37,925 nucleotides of DNA from the NCBI GenBank assembly GCA_003282825.1, contig QBYM01000009.1, positions 1 to 37,925 of the forward strand, read 5' to 3'. The first letter of the stretch is position 1; each line of letters starts with the position of its first letter. This stretch comes from Pelagibacteraceae bacterium AG-325-J17. Its GTDB lineage: Bacteria; Pseudomonadota; Alphaproteobacteria; Pelagibacterales; Pelagibacteraceae. Below, piece by piece: positions 8,647-17,233 of this stretch. The position numbers were made by a program, and so were the translations under genes. The notes under the pieces are model-generated. The model worked only from the letters and a program-made list of their open reading frames with translations. It was not told the origin of the DNA and ran no database searches.

Positions 8647-9625
8647 CACTAGCAATTAATGGTAGTACACTTGTAGCTTCTGCAAAAACCATTTGTTCTT
8701 TAGTTACATCAACTTTACCCCAAGAACTAGCCTCTTTTAAAGTTGAACTACTACAAGCTCCATCTCTAGAATCAGCTACAGTAATTTGTACAGCATATTT
8801 ATGCATATCAACTTCTTTTCCTAAAAGCTCAGCACATATCACAGTATCTTGAATAAAATTTTTTGGCACCCCTCCACCAATCATAAATAAACCAGAACCT
8901 TTTGATTGGATTTTAATTTCAGTTAACTCTCTGAATTCTCTTATCGAGTCAATTGTCATGTGTTTTTTTGGATTATTTTCTTGATGAATTACTAATCCAA
9001 AACCTGCACTAGAGTCAGTGAAAGCAGGGCAAAATATTGGAACATTATTGTCATATGCTGTTTCAATTAAAGAGTCTTTTTTAACAGAGTTTTTTTTTAA
9101 ATACTTACCCATTTCATGTATAAATTCCCTTGAAGTATAACTTCTAGGCTCCAAATTATCTGCTATCTCAGAAATTTTTTTATCACAAATTTGTAACTCT
9201 TCTTCGTCTATATAAGTGTCATAAATTCTATCAATGTAGTTTTTTCTTAGCTCAGTATCATCTTGAAATTGGGATCCTCGATAATGCTTGAAACCCAAAG
9301 CTTCAAAAAAATCCATATCTATTATTGATGCTCCGGTCGCAACAATAGCATCTACCATATTGTATTTTACCAGATCTTTATAGATATTCATACATCCAGC
9401 TGCAGAAGTAGAGCCAGCCAAAGTTAAAAATATCGTACACTCTTTATCTCTCAACATTTCATTATATATATTTGCTGCATTAGCAGTTTCTCTAGATACA
9501 AATGACATTTTTTCCATAGATGAAATAATCTTTCTGGCATCGAAAGATGTAATATCTATATGTTCTACAGGATTTTTTAAAAAATCTTTCTTACTATTAT
9601 GACCTAAGCTTTTATTCTCTGACAT
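8582..9625 (-). CDS. Deoxyhypusine synthase-like protein (probable homospermidine synthase type)
   Basis: This 347-residue protein matches the deoxyhypusine synthase family. Near the C-terminus it has SSWGKVDV, with Lys304 in the place of the catalytic lysine that forms the imine with the aminobutyl group. This is followed by MVFAEATSVLPLIASDAYH. LAGSTSAAGCMN and AIVATGASIIDMDFFE form the NAD-binding core. Bacteria lack the eIF5A substrate, and bacterial homologues can move the aminobutyl group of spermidine or putrescine onto putrescine to give homospermidine. That role fits the neighbours: an ODC-like decarboxylase upstream, joined by TAATG, and an agmatinase-family gene downstream. The amine acceptor is inferred, not seen. 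Confidence 0.85.
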   Translation of the reverse strand: MSENKSLGHNSKKDFLKNPVEHIDITSFDARKIISSMEKMSFVSRETANAANIYNEMLRDKECTIFLTLAGSTSAAGCMNIYKDLVKYNMVDAIVATGASIIDMDFFEALGFKHYRGSQFQDDTELRKNYIDRIYDTYIDEEELQICDKKISEIADNLEPRSYTSREFIHEMGKYLKKNSVKKDSLIETAYDNNVPIFCPAFTDSSAGFGLVIHQENNPKKHMTIDSIREFRELTEIKIQSKGSGLFMIGGGVPKNFIQDTVICAELLGKEVDMHKYAVQITVADSRDGACSSSTLKEASSWGKVDVTKEQMVFAEATSVLPLIASDAYHKAEWKNRKRKNFSKIFG

Positions 9626-10809
9626 TAAGCAACCAATGTTGCTTTATTAATCTCTTTATCATAAAGAGTCATTATTGGTTTGTCTTCAACTTCATAAATT
9701 TCATCTGAAAAGAATCCATTAAATTGAGTTCTAAAGGTTAAACCATAAGCACCTAATTGACCTAATTCTATATAATCATTTTCTTTAATGTTATTTGGAA
9801 GAAGGAAAGGACCTTTCATATAATCCATGCTGTCACAAGTTGGACCATAAAAATCAAAAGCAGTTAATTTTTTTGAAATAATTTTATAAGAATTATCTTT
9901 TATCATTTTAGATGGGAAAACTATATTTGGAGTACCTGCATCAAAAAGTGTTCCATAGGTTCCATCATTTATATAAAGCTTATGTTTTTTTTTAAGGTCA
10001 ACTCTTACTATAGTTGAACCACTTTCAGCAACCAAAGCTCTTCCAGGCTCACACATAATTTCTGGCATGTTATCTAATTTCAAATTATCTAAACTTTTTT
10101 TAATTTCTTCTAAGTAATTATCTAGAGATTGAGGAATTAAATCTGGATATATTGTTGGGAAACCTCCACCTACATTAATATAATTAGGTATAATTTTTGT
10201 TTTCTTAATTATATTTCCTATTTCAGCAATACCTTTAGTATAAGAGATTGGATGCATACATTGTGACCCAACGTGAAAACTTAATCCAATTTTATTTGAA
10301 TTTTGCTTAACTAATCTTAACAATCCTGAAGCTTCAGAACTTAAAGCACCAAATTTTTTAGATAAGTCTATTTCAGCATGTTCATTTGATACTGCAACTC
10401 TTACAAATAATTCAAGATCTTTAGCATTATTAGTACTTTCAATAATTTTTATTAATTCATCTTTTGTATCTAAGGCAAATGTTTTAATACCATATTTTAA
10501 ATAAGCCTCTTTAATACTTTCTCTACTCTTAACAGTGTGCATATACGAACATTTAGCAGTTTGGCTAAATTTTCTGATTGCTTTTATTTCTTCAATAGAA
10601 GCCACATCAAATTGGTCTATTCCACTTTTTATTAGAGTTTTAATAACTTCTTCATTAGGATTAGTTTTCACCGCATACAAAATTTTTCCTGGAAATTTTT
10701 TTTGAAAGTAATTTGAGGCAGAAAGAATAGAATTCTTTCTGATACAATAAACTGGCTTATCAGGTCTCAGTTGATTTACTAATTCTTCAACTGATTTAAA
10801 TTTTTGCAT
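9625..10809 (-). CDS. PLP-dependent ornithine (or lysine) decarboxylase, alanine-racemase fold
   Basis: The 394-residue enzyme is a fold-type III PLP decarboxylase of the eukaryote-like ODC group. Lys48 in YAVKTNP binds PLP. Other marks are SFHVGSQC, NVGGGFPT, CEPGRALVAESG and the Cys325 loop YGPTCDSMDYM, which supplies the second active site across the dimer. The length fits ODC and is much shorter than biosynthetic arginine decarboxylase (SpeA). It should make putrescine from ornithine in the cytosol; some relatives also act on lysine. It heads the polyamine operon and ends in TAATG with the DHS-like gene. Its leader carries an unusual T8G6 tract just before the start. Confidence 0.88.
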   Translation of the reverse strand: MQKFKSVEELVNQLRPDKPVYCIRKNSILSASNYFQKKFPGKILYAVKTNPNEEVIKTLIKSGIDQFDVASIEEIKAIRKFSQTAKCSYMHTVKSRESIKEAYLKYGIKTFALDTKDELIKIIESTNNAKDLELFVRVAVSNEHAEIDLSKKFGALSSEASGLLRLVKQNSNKIGLSFHVGSQCMHPISYTKGIAEIGNIIKKTKIIPNYINVGGGFPTIYPDLIPQSLDNYLEEIKKSLDNLKLDNMPEIMCEPGRALVAESGSTIVRVDLKKKHKLYINDGTYGTLFDAGTPNIVFPSKMIKDNSYKIISKKLTAFDFYGPTCDSMDYMKGPFLLPNNIKENDYIELGQLGAYGLTFRTQFNGFFSDEIYEVEDKPIMTLYDKEINKATLVA

Positions 10810-10817
10810 TAAAAATG

Positions 10818-10831
10818 CCCCCCAAAAAAAT
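10818..10831 (-). repeat. T8G6 homopolymer tract in the decarboxylase leader
   Basis: Read on the minus strand this is eight T followed by six G, ending 8 bases before the ATG at 10809. Six consecutive G are rare in DNA of this composition. The G-run occupies the Shine-Dalgarno position, so it may act as a non-standard ribosome contact. It may also be a slippage-prone tract that tunes expression. Confidence 0.6.
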
Positions 10832-10880
10832 TTAACAAAAAAAAGTCTTTTAATTATTTAAAAAACTTTAGTAAATGCAG

Positions 10881-10890
10881 CAATTAATTG
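10881..10890. promoter_or_regulatory. Palindrome CAATTAATTG between divergent genes
   Basis: This is a perfect 10-base palindrome in the 122-base region between the ODC-like gene (-) and regA (+). It could be an operator half or part of a promoter, but short AT-rich palindromes also arise by chance here. Confidence 0.3.
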
Positions 10891-10895
10891 AATAG

Positions 10896-10913
10896 TTGCT
10901 TAATGTAAAGCAA
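10896..10913. promoter_or_regulatory. Inverted repeat TTGCTT-N6-AAGCAA, candidate operator
   Basis: Two perfect 6-base arms (10896-10901 and 10908-10913) with a six-base spacer lie 19 bases before the regA GTG at 10932 and 87 bases from the decarboxylase start. The symmetry and position suit a dimeric regulator. RegA itself would be one candidate for control of both genes, but no binding consensus was matched. Confidence 0.35.
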
Positions 10914-10931
10914 ATAATTTCCTATTGAATT

Positions 10932-11522
10932 GTGGAAAAAAGTATCCATATAACTAACATGAAAAATGAAGCACCACTTCAAAATTTAGCTGATTTTGAG
11001 AATAAATCTCTGTTAATTGTCGATGACGACAACCCTTTTAGAGAAAGATTAGCTCGGGCTATGGAAAAAAAGGGTTTTGAGGTCATTCAAGCAGAGGGTG
11101 TAAAAAAAGGTATAGACTCTGTTAAATCTAAAAAACCTGGTTTTGCTGTTATTGATTTAAGATTGGCAGATGGCAATGGATTAGAAGTTGTCAAAGAAAT
11201 ACAAACATCTAATTCAGATAGCAGAATTATCATGCTAACTGGCTATGGAAACATACCTACAGCAGTTGCTGCTATTAAAGAAGGTGCTATTGATTATTTA
11301 GCTAAGCCAGCAGATGCTGAAGATGTAGAAAAAGCTTTATTAGCTGATCCATCAAAAAAAGCTGCTCCACCTGAAAATCCAATGTCAGCAGATAGAGTTA
11401 AGTGGGAACACATACATAGAGTATTTGAGCTATGTAATCGAAATGTATCTGAGACAGCAAGAAGACTTAAGATGCATAGAAGAACCCTACAAAGAATTCT
11501 TTCAAAAAGATCTCCTAAATAA
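10932..11522 (+). CDS. regA: RegA/ActR/PrrA-type response regulator
   Basis: The 196-residue protein has a receiver domain (about 28-145) with the acidic pocket DDDN near residue 31 and phosphoacceptor Asp75 in FAVIDLRLADG. A short Pro/Ala linker and a Fis-type helix-turn-helix follow (about 150-192, CNRNVSETARRLKMHRRTLQ). This design and the almost invariant HTH mark the RegA/PrrA/ActR redox regulators of alphaproteobacteria, which control energy, carbon and nitrogen genes with the sensor kinase RegB. No regB is in the window. The start may be the GTG at 10932 or an ATG at 10959; the extra nine residues are not part of the domain. The 3' end overlaps convergent bioY by 8 bases. Confidence 0.88.
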   Translation: MEKSIHITNMKNEAPLQNLADFENKSLLIVDDDNPFRERLARAMEKKGFEVIQAEGVKKGIDSVKSKKPGFAVIDLRLADGNGLEVVKEIQTSNSDSRIIMLTGYGNIPTAVAAIKEGAIDYLAKPADAEDVEKALLADPSKKAAPPENPMSADRVKWEHIHRVFELCNRNVSETARRLKMHRRTLQRILSKRSPK

Positions 11523-12066
11523 ATTTTCTTAATTTTAAAAGTTTTTTAGCTAAAACAGTTAAAAGTGCTATCTTAGTAAACTCAGCTAATAAAAATGGTG
11601 TAACACCTAATTGGACCAATGGCTTATCCCATCCAATAAGTATTCCCAACCAAACAACACCCAAGATATATATTGTTGAGACTGATAAAATTAACTTAGA
11701 TAAAATCATGAAATAATTATCTTTGGTTGTTATAAAAGATGCTAAAAAACACGCAGACATAAATCCTATTAAATAACCCATAGTTGGACCAGTAAAGTAG
11801 ATTAAACCTACTCCTCTTTCAGGAGAGTTAGAAAAAACAGGTAACCCAGCAATGCCCTCAATTAAATACAAACCGACAGTAGCAATAGCTATTTTATACC
11901 CAAAGCTAATCCCTAAAAATAATACAACAAATGTTTGCATAGTCATTGGCACAGGGTAGAAAGGAATTTTAATTTTTGCTGAAATAGCTAGAATTATTGA
12001 CCCAAAAAAAATAACAAGTAGTGATTTAATTATTTGTGATTGAGTATTTTGCTTTATAAGATCCAT
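11515..12066 (-). CDS. bioY: BioY biotin uptake protein
   Basis: This 183-residue membrane protein has about six hydrophobic segments and the BioY patterns KIPFYPVPMTMQTFVVLFLG near the N-terminus and LIYFTGPTMGYLIGFM in the middle. BioY is the substrate-binding S-component for biotin import and works alone or with the EcfA/EcfT energising module. No ecf or biotin synthesis gene is nearby, so it may act alone, or with a distant module. It is convergent with regA and diverges from polA across 46 bases. Confidence 0.92.
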   Translation of the reverse strand: MDLIKQNTQSQIIKSLLVIFFGSIILAISAKIKIPFYPVPMTMQTFVVLFLGISFGYKIAIATVGLYLIEGIAGLPVFSNSPERGVGLIYFTGPTMGYLIGFMSACFLASFITTKDNYFMILSKLILSVSTIYILGVVWLGILIGWDKPLVQLGVTPFLLAEFTKIALLTVLAKKLLKLRKFI

Positions 12067-12112
12067 AAAAAATAATACTCTTATTTCAATCTATAATCTA
12101 TATTAATTTTTA

Positions 12113-14887
12113 ATGAGTAAAATTCAAAAAACAGATCATTTTTATCTTATTGATGGATCAGGATATATATTTAGAGCTTATTATGCATTACCTCCTTTAA
12201 CAAGAAAGAGTGATGGATTACCAACAGGAGCGGTCAGTGGCTTTTGTAGTATGTTATTCAAACTTCTTGAAGACTCAAAATCAAATGAAAATAAACATAA
12301 ACCGACTCATTTTGCAGTAATTTTTGACTCTGCTAGAAAAACTTTTAGAAATGAAATTTATAGTGACTACAAAGCTAATCGTTCAGAAGCACCAGATGAT
12401 TTAGCTCCTCAGTTTGAATATATAAGAAAATCTGTATTAGCTTTTAACTTACCTTCAGTTGATCTTGTTAATTATGAAGCTGATGACTTAATAGCAACAT
12501 ATGTAGACCAAATTTTAAAAAAAGGGGCAAAAGTTACAATTGTTTCTTCTGATAAAGATTTAATGCAGTTATTTAAAAATAAGGTTCGAATTTTTGATCC
12601 AATGAAGAATAAATTTATTTCTGAAGAAGATGTTCAAAATAAATTTGGTGTTGATCCAAGCAAAGTAATTGATGTTCAAGCTTTAGCTGGAGATAGCAGC
12701 GATAATGTTCCAGGTGTTCCTGGAATAGGAGTGAAAACAGCAGCAGAATTAATTAATAAATACGGGAATTTAGAAAAACTCTTAAAATCTGCTCATGAAA
12801 TTAAGCAGAATAAAAGAAGAGAAACATTAATTGAAAATAAAGACAAAGCTTTAATTAGTAAACAATTAGTGACATTAAAACATGATGCTCCAGTTAACAT
12901 AAATCTATCTGAGTTCAAATTAAAAGAAATAGACAAGGATAAACTTTTTAAATTTTTGAGAGAGATGGAGTTTAATAGACTTCTTAGTTCAGCAATATCT
13001 AAATATGGAGAACCAGATTTAGAAGGTATTAAAAATGAAACCGTCTCTAAAAAAACTCTGAATTCAATCAATAAAAAAAATTATCACCTAATTAAAGATC
13101 TAAAAGAAATTGATGATTGGATCAATGAAGCAGAGGAAGTTGGAGAGGTTGCTGTTGATACAGAAACAAGTTCTCTAGATCCACACCAAGCTGATTTAAT
13201 TGGAGTTTCTTTGAGTTCTAAAATTGGTAAAGCATGCTACATCCCATTAGGTCATAAGTCACAAAAAAATTTAAATAAAGAATTAGTTTTAAAGAAATTA
13301 AAACCCTTGCTCGAAGATTCGAGTATAAAAAAAATTGGTCAAAATATTAAATTTGATTTTATTGTTTTATTTAAACATGGAATCACAATTTCTACCATGG
13401 AAGATACAATGCTAATGTCTTATGTTTTAGATGCTGGAAAAAATAGACATAATATGGATTCATTATCAGAAATTCATTTAAATCATAAAACAATTGCCTT
13501 TAAAGATTTAGTAGGAACTGGAAAAAAAGAAATTAATTTTAAGGATGTAGATGTAGAAAAAGCAAAAGATTATGCTGCTGAAGATGCTGATATAACTTTT
13601 AGATTATACAAAAAATTTCATAAAAGTCTTAAAGATGAGAAAATGGTAAATATTTATGAACTTTTTGAAAAACCAATGATAAAAATTTTAGCTTTTATGG
13701 AAATAGAAGGTATTAAAATAGATAATAAGTTTTTAAAAATTTTATCGTCTAAATTTGAAAAAAAAATAGAGAAAATCCAAAAAGATGTTTTTAAAATATC
13801 AAAAAAAGAATTTAATATTGCGTCTCCAAAACAACTTGGGGAAATTTTATATAATGAACTGAAAATAGCAGATTTAAAAAAAACAAAAAAAGGTAGTTTT
13901 GCAACAAGCGCATCAGTACTAGAAGATCTTGCTTTCAAAGGACATGAATTTCCTCAGTTAGTTTTAGATTGGAGGCAGGTTTCTAAATTAAAAAATACTT
14001 ACTCAGACTCTCTTCCTGAGCATATTAATCCTTTGACAAATAGGGTTCATACTTCATTTTTACTTGCTGCAACCACTACCGGTAGATTAGCATCAAGTGA
14101 TCCTAATTTACAAAATATTCCAATTAAAAGTGAAGATGGCAGAGATATAAGAAAATCGTTTATAGCAGAAAAAGACAATGTTTTAATTTCTGCAGATTAT
14201 AATCAAATTGAAATGAGAATTTTAGCAGATTTAGCTGATGTAAAAGAACTCAAAAAAGCATTTAAAAATAATGAAGACATTCATTCTCTAACTGCCAGTC
14301 AAATATTTAATACAGAAATTAAAAAAGTAGATCAAGATCAAAGAAGAAAAGCAAAAGCAATAAATTTTGGTATTATTTATGGAATATCTCAATATGGTTT
14401 AGCTAAACAAATAAATGTGTCTAATTATGAAGCTGAGGAATTTTTAAATTCATATTTTGCCAAATTTCCAGAAATCAAAGTTTATATGGATCAAACAATC
14501 AAATTTTGTAGAAAAAATGGTTATGTAAATAATATCTTTGGAAGAAGATCACATTTTATAAATATTAATGATAAAAATTATAATGTAAGAAATTTTCAAG
14601 AGCGAGCTGCTATTAATGCACCAATCCAGGGTTCGGCTTCTGAAATAATGAGATTAGCTATGATAAGATTAGAAAAAAGATTAAACGAGCAAAAAAATCA
14701 AGATACCAAGATGCTTTTACAGATACATGATGAATTGATTTTTGAAACACCAAAATCCGGGGTTGAAAAAATAAGAAAAATAATAAATGAAGAAATGACA
14801 AGTGTAGTAAATAGTGACCAACATTCATTCTCTATTCCATTAACTGTAGACTTAAATATTGGTGATAACTGGGGTTCACTTCACTAA
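12113..14887 (+). CDS. polA: DNA polymerase I
   Basis: This 924-residue repair and Okazaki-fragment polymerase is complete. It has a 5'-3' exonuclease domain (about 1-300, YLIDGSGYIFRAYYALPP and GDSSDNVPGVPGIG). A 3'-5' proofreading domain follows (about 325-520), with Asp349 and Glu351 of DTETSSLD kept. The polymerase domain (about 540-924) has motif A (SADYNQIEMRI, Asp695), the O-helix RRKAKAINFGIIYG and motif C (QIHDEL, Asp873). Retention of the proofreading acids is notable because many PolA proteins have lost them. A TATAAT sits 15 bases before the ATG. Confidence 0.97.
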   Translation: MSKIQKTDHFYLIDGSGYIFRAYYALPPLTRKSDGLPTGAVSGFCSMLFKLLEDSKSNENKHKPTHFAVIFDSARKTFRNEIYSDYKANRSEAPDDLAPQFEYIRKSVLAFNLPSVDLVNYEADDLIATYVDQILKKGAKVTIVSSDKDLMQLFKNKVRIFDPMKNKFISEEDVQNKFGVDPSKVIDVQALAGDSSDNVPGVPGIGVKTAAELINKYGNLEKLLKSAHEIKQNKRRETLIENKDKALISKQLVTLKHDAPVNINLSEFKLKEIDKDKLFKFLREMEFNRLLSSAISKYGEPDLEGIKNETVSKKTLNSINKKNYHLIKDLKEIDDWINEAEEVGEVAVDTETSSLDPHQADLIGVSLSSKIGKACYIPLGHKSQKNLNKELVLKKLKPLLEDSSIKKIGQNIKFDFIVLFKHGITISTMEDTMLMSYVLDAGKNRHNMDSLSEIHLNHKTIAFKDLVGTGKKEINFKDVDVEKAKDYAAEDADITFRLYKKFHKSLKDEKMVNIYELFEKPMIKILAFMEIEGIKIDNKFLKILSSKFEKKIEKIQKDVFKISKKEFNIASPKQLGEILYNELKIADLKKTKKGSFATSASVLEDLAFKGHEFPQLVLDWRQVSKLKNTYSDSLPEHINPLTNRVHTSFLLAATTTGRLASSDPNLQNIPIKSEDGRDIRKSFIAEKDNVLISADYNQIEMRILADLADVKELKKAFKNNEDIHSLTASQIFNTEIKKVDQDQRRKAKAINFGIIYGISQYGLAKQINVSNYEAEEFLNSYFAKFPEIKVYMDQTIKFCRKNGYVNNIFGRRSHFININDKNYNVRNFQERAAINAPIQGSASEIMRLAMIRLEKRLNEQKNQDTKMLLQIHDELIFETPKSGVEKIRKIINEEMTSVVNSDQHSFSIPLTVDLNIGDNWGSLH

Positions 14888-14890
14888 TTT

Positions 14891-14910
14891 TAATTTGATT
14901 GCCCAAATTA
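14891..14910. terminator. AT-rich hairpin after polA, possible weak terminator
   Basis: TAATTTG and CAAATTA form a perfect 7-base stem with loop ATTGCC, just after the polA stop. An alternative pairing of CTAATTT (14884-14890) with AAATTAG (14905-14911) overlaps it. No strong T-run follows directly, so termination is uncertain. It lies between polA and chvI. Confidence 0.35.
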
Positions 14911-14939
14911 GAACAATTTAGTATTTTTATAAGTATAGT

Positions 14940-15647
14940 ATGGACAAACAAACAATAGCTTTAATAGATGATGATAGAAACATACTAACAAGTTTGAGTA
15001 TAGCTTTAGAGAAAGAAGGTTTTAAAGTACAAACTTACATAGATGGGGAAAGTGCTTTAATAGGATTAACTAGAACACCACCAGATTTAGCAATAATAGA
15101 TATAAAGATGCCAAAAATGGATGGTGAAGAATTATTAAAAAAATTAAGAAAAAAAACTTCCTTACCAGTTATATTCTTAACTTCTAAAGATGATGAAATA
15201 GATGAATTGCTTGGTTTAAAATTAGGTGCAGATGATTTTGTAAAAAAGTCTGGGGGTTTCTCTATTAAAGTATTAATTGAAAGAATAAGAGTTCAGCTTA
15301 GAAAAAAAGATACGAAAGACTCAATAGAAGAAAATAAAAGTATAATTTCTCATGGAAAATTGAAGCTCGATCCATCACAATTAGAATGCGAGTGGGATGG
15401 AAAACAACTTCCTGATAAGTTAACTACGACAGAATTTTTATTAGTGAAGGAGTTAGCAAAAAGACCAGGAATTATCAAAGAAAGAGCACAATTAATGGAT
15501 ATAGCTTATAGGGAGGATACGGATATAGAAGATAGAACTATTGACAGTCATGTTAAAAGAATAAGAAAAAAATTTAAAAAAGTTGATCCTGAATTTTCAG
15601 CTATAGAAACAAGATATGGAAGTGGATATAGGTGGAATGTTAGCTAA
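14940..15647 (+). CDS. chvI: ChvI-type OmpR-family response regulator
   Basis: The 235-residue protein has a receiver domain (about 1-120) with acidic residues Asp10-Asp12 and phosphoacceptor Asp54 in LAIIDIKMPKMDG. A winged-helix OmpR domain follows (about 135-233, ending RTIDSHVKRIRKKF and TRYGSGYRW). Its partner kinase gene follows immediately with a TAATG overlap. The pair resembles ChvG/ChvI (ExoS/ChvI) of alphaproteobacteria, which sense envelope or acid stress. In rhizobia this pair often sits beside HPr kinase and PTS genes; here ahcY follows instead. Orthology to ChvI is inferred from architecture and the kinase sequence. Confidence 0.85.
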   Translation: MDKQTIALIDDDRNILTSLSIALEKEGFKVQTYIDGESALIGLTRTPPDLAIIDIKMPKMDGEELLKKLRKKTSLPVIFLTSKDDEIDELLGLKLGADDFVKKSGGFSIKVLIERIRVQLRKKDTKDSIEENKSIISHGKLKLDPSQLECEWDGKQLPDKLTTTEFLLVKELAKRPGIIKERAQLMDIAYREDTDIEDRTIDSHVKRIRKKFKKVDPEFSAIETRYGSGYRWNVS

Positions 15648-17188
15648 TGCTCAGCAATCTTCTTAAAAATTTATCTATATTAAAAAAATTCTTATTTATT
15701 AATTTTATTTTTTTTACAATTATAGGTTTGTTTACATTTGCCTATATTAAAAATGTACAACCAAAATTGATTAAAAAAAAATCATCTAACCATATAGAAG
15801 TAATTAACAATACAATTGATAATTTAATAAGACTAGATGTTGAATTTGTTGAAGAGGATGTTAGAAAATTTTTATTTTCAACAAGATTTCTTTTTCAAAG
15901 TCTTGATAGAGTAATATTTTTCGACAAAGAACTAAATTTAGTTGGTGATACTGATACTTTAGATTTAGACCCAAGATCATTTCAAAAAAGGTTGGATAAA
16001 ATTGAATTAGAAATACTTAATCAAAAGAAGACTGAGGAAATTACTGAAAAAAAAAATATTGATATAGGAACTGAGAATAGTGTTTCTTTAAAAGATATAT
16101 TATTTAATTATGCTGGATCAAAAAATTTTGGTACTCATTTTACCTTCACTCAAGAGGAATTTAATAAGTTTAATTTAATAACAATTAAAAATGTAATGAA
16201 AAATAGTCAAAATATCGGTTTTTTGGCAATTACTGAGAATGCTAATGATATTAAGGCGGCAATAGAGGAAAGAGAAAGTTTTATACTTAGAACAGCTATT
16301 GCGGTTGGTTTAGTAATATTAATTTTTTCATTTGTTTTGAATAGATATTTTCTTAAACCAATTAAAAATTTAGTAAGTTATACAAAAACTATTAAAAATA
16401 AAAACCCTAAAACAACCAATATTGATACATTAAAACTTAGAAATGATGAGCTAGGACTATTATCAAATTCTTTAGATGATATGACATTAGAATTACAAAA
16501 AAGGATTTCACATGCAGAAAATTTTTCAACTGATCTAGTTCATGAAATAAGAAATCCCCTAGCATCTTTAAAAAGTGCTTCTGAAATTTTACATGATACT
16601 AACGATGTAAATCAAAGAATTAAACTAATAGATATTTTAAGCCATGATGTACAAAGAATAGAAAGATTAATTACTGATTATTCTCAAATGTTAAAAGATG
16701 AAGTAGCACTAAGTAAAGAAAAAATTAAAAAGATAGACATTGAACCAATTATAAAATCCGTAGTGGATGACTTTAATAATATTTATAAACTTAAAAGAGG
16801 TATCAATATTTCTTACGAAAATGATAAAAAAAATAAGTATTTTATTAATGGAATTGAAAATCGTGTTGAACAAATAGTAGCTAATCTACTGGAAAATGCA
16901 ATTTCATTCAGCGATGATAATAAAAACGTGACTGTAAAAATTGCAAAAACGGATGAAGATAAAGTGATCATTAATGTATTGGACCAAGGTGAAGGCTTTA
17001 AAGAAAAAGATACTAATAAAATATTTAGAAGATTTTACAGCAATAGACCAGATAAATTTGGAGAACATTCTGGTCTAGGATTGAACATAGTTAAAAACTT
17101 GGTTGAATTGCACAATGCTTCAATCAAAGCTACCAATAGAAAAGATCAAAAGGGTGCAAGTATGGAAATTATATTTCCTAAGGTATAA
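15647..17188 (+). CDS. chvG: ChvG-type sensor histidine kinase
   Basis: This 513-residue membrane kinase has one membrane span at about 15-35, a periplasmic sensor region of about 175 residues and a second span at about 212-233. A HAMP linker follows, then the phosphoacceptor His299 in LVHEIRNPLASLKSA, and an ATP-binding domain with NLLENAISF, DQGEGF and HSGLGLNIV. The text around the His is typical of the ChvG family. It should phosphorylate the ChvI-like regulator encoded just upstream, with which it is translationally coupled. The signal it senses cannot be read from the sequence. Confidence 0.87.
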   Translation: MLSNLLKNLSILKKFLFINFIFFTIIGLFTFAYIKNVQPKLIKKKSSNHIEVINNTIDNLIRLDVEFVEEDVRKFLFSTRFLFQSLDRVIFFDKELNLVGDTDTLDLDPRSFQKRLDKIELEILNQKKTEEITEKKNIDIGTENSVSLKDILFNYAGSKNFGTHFTFTQEEFNKFNLITIKNVMKNSQNIGFLAITENANDIKAAIEERESFILRTAIAVGLVILIFSFVLNRYFLKPIKNLVSYTKTIKNKNPKTTNIDTLKLRNDELGLLSNSLDDMTLELQKRISHAENFSTDLVHEIRNPLASLKSASEILHDTNDVNQRIKLIDILSHDVQRIERLITDYSQMLKDEVALSKEKIKKIDIEPIIKSVVDDFNNIYKLKRGINISYENDKKNKYFINGIENRVEQIVANLLENAISFSDDNKNVTVKIAKTDEDKVIINVLDQGEGFKEKDTNKIFRRFYSNRPDKFGEHSGLGLNIVKNLVELHNASIKATNRKDQKGASMEIIFPKV

Positions 17189-17233
17189 AGAGTTCTATTG
17201 ATTAATTAATACTTTATTGCTAGAAGACCCTCC

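Noticed and set aside
10810..10931. speF-type RNA motif before the ODC-like gene
   Set aside because: Such leaders exist in alphaproteobacteria, but the short AT-rich leader here showed no structure that could be matched by eye.
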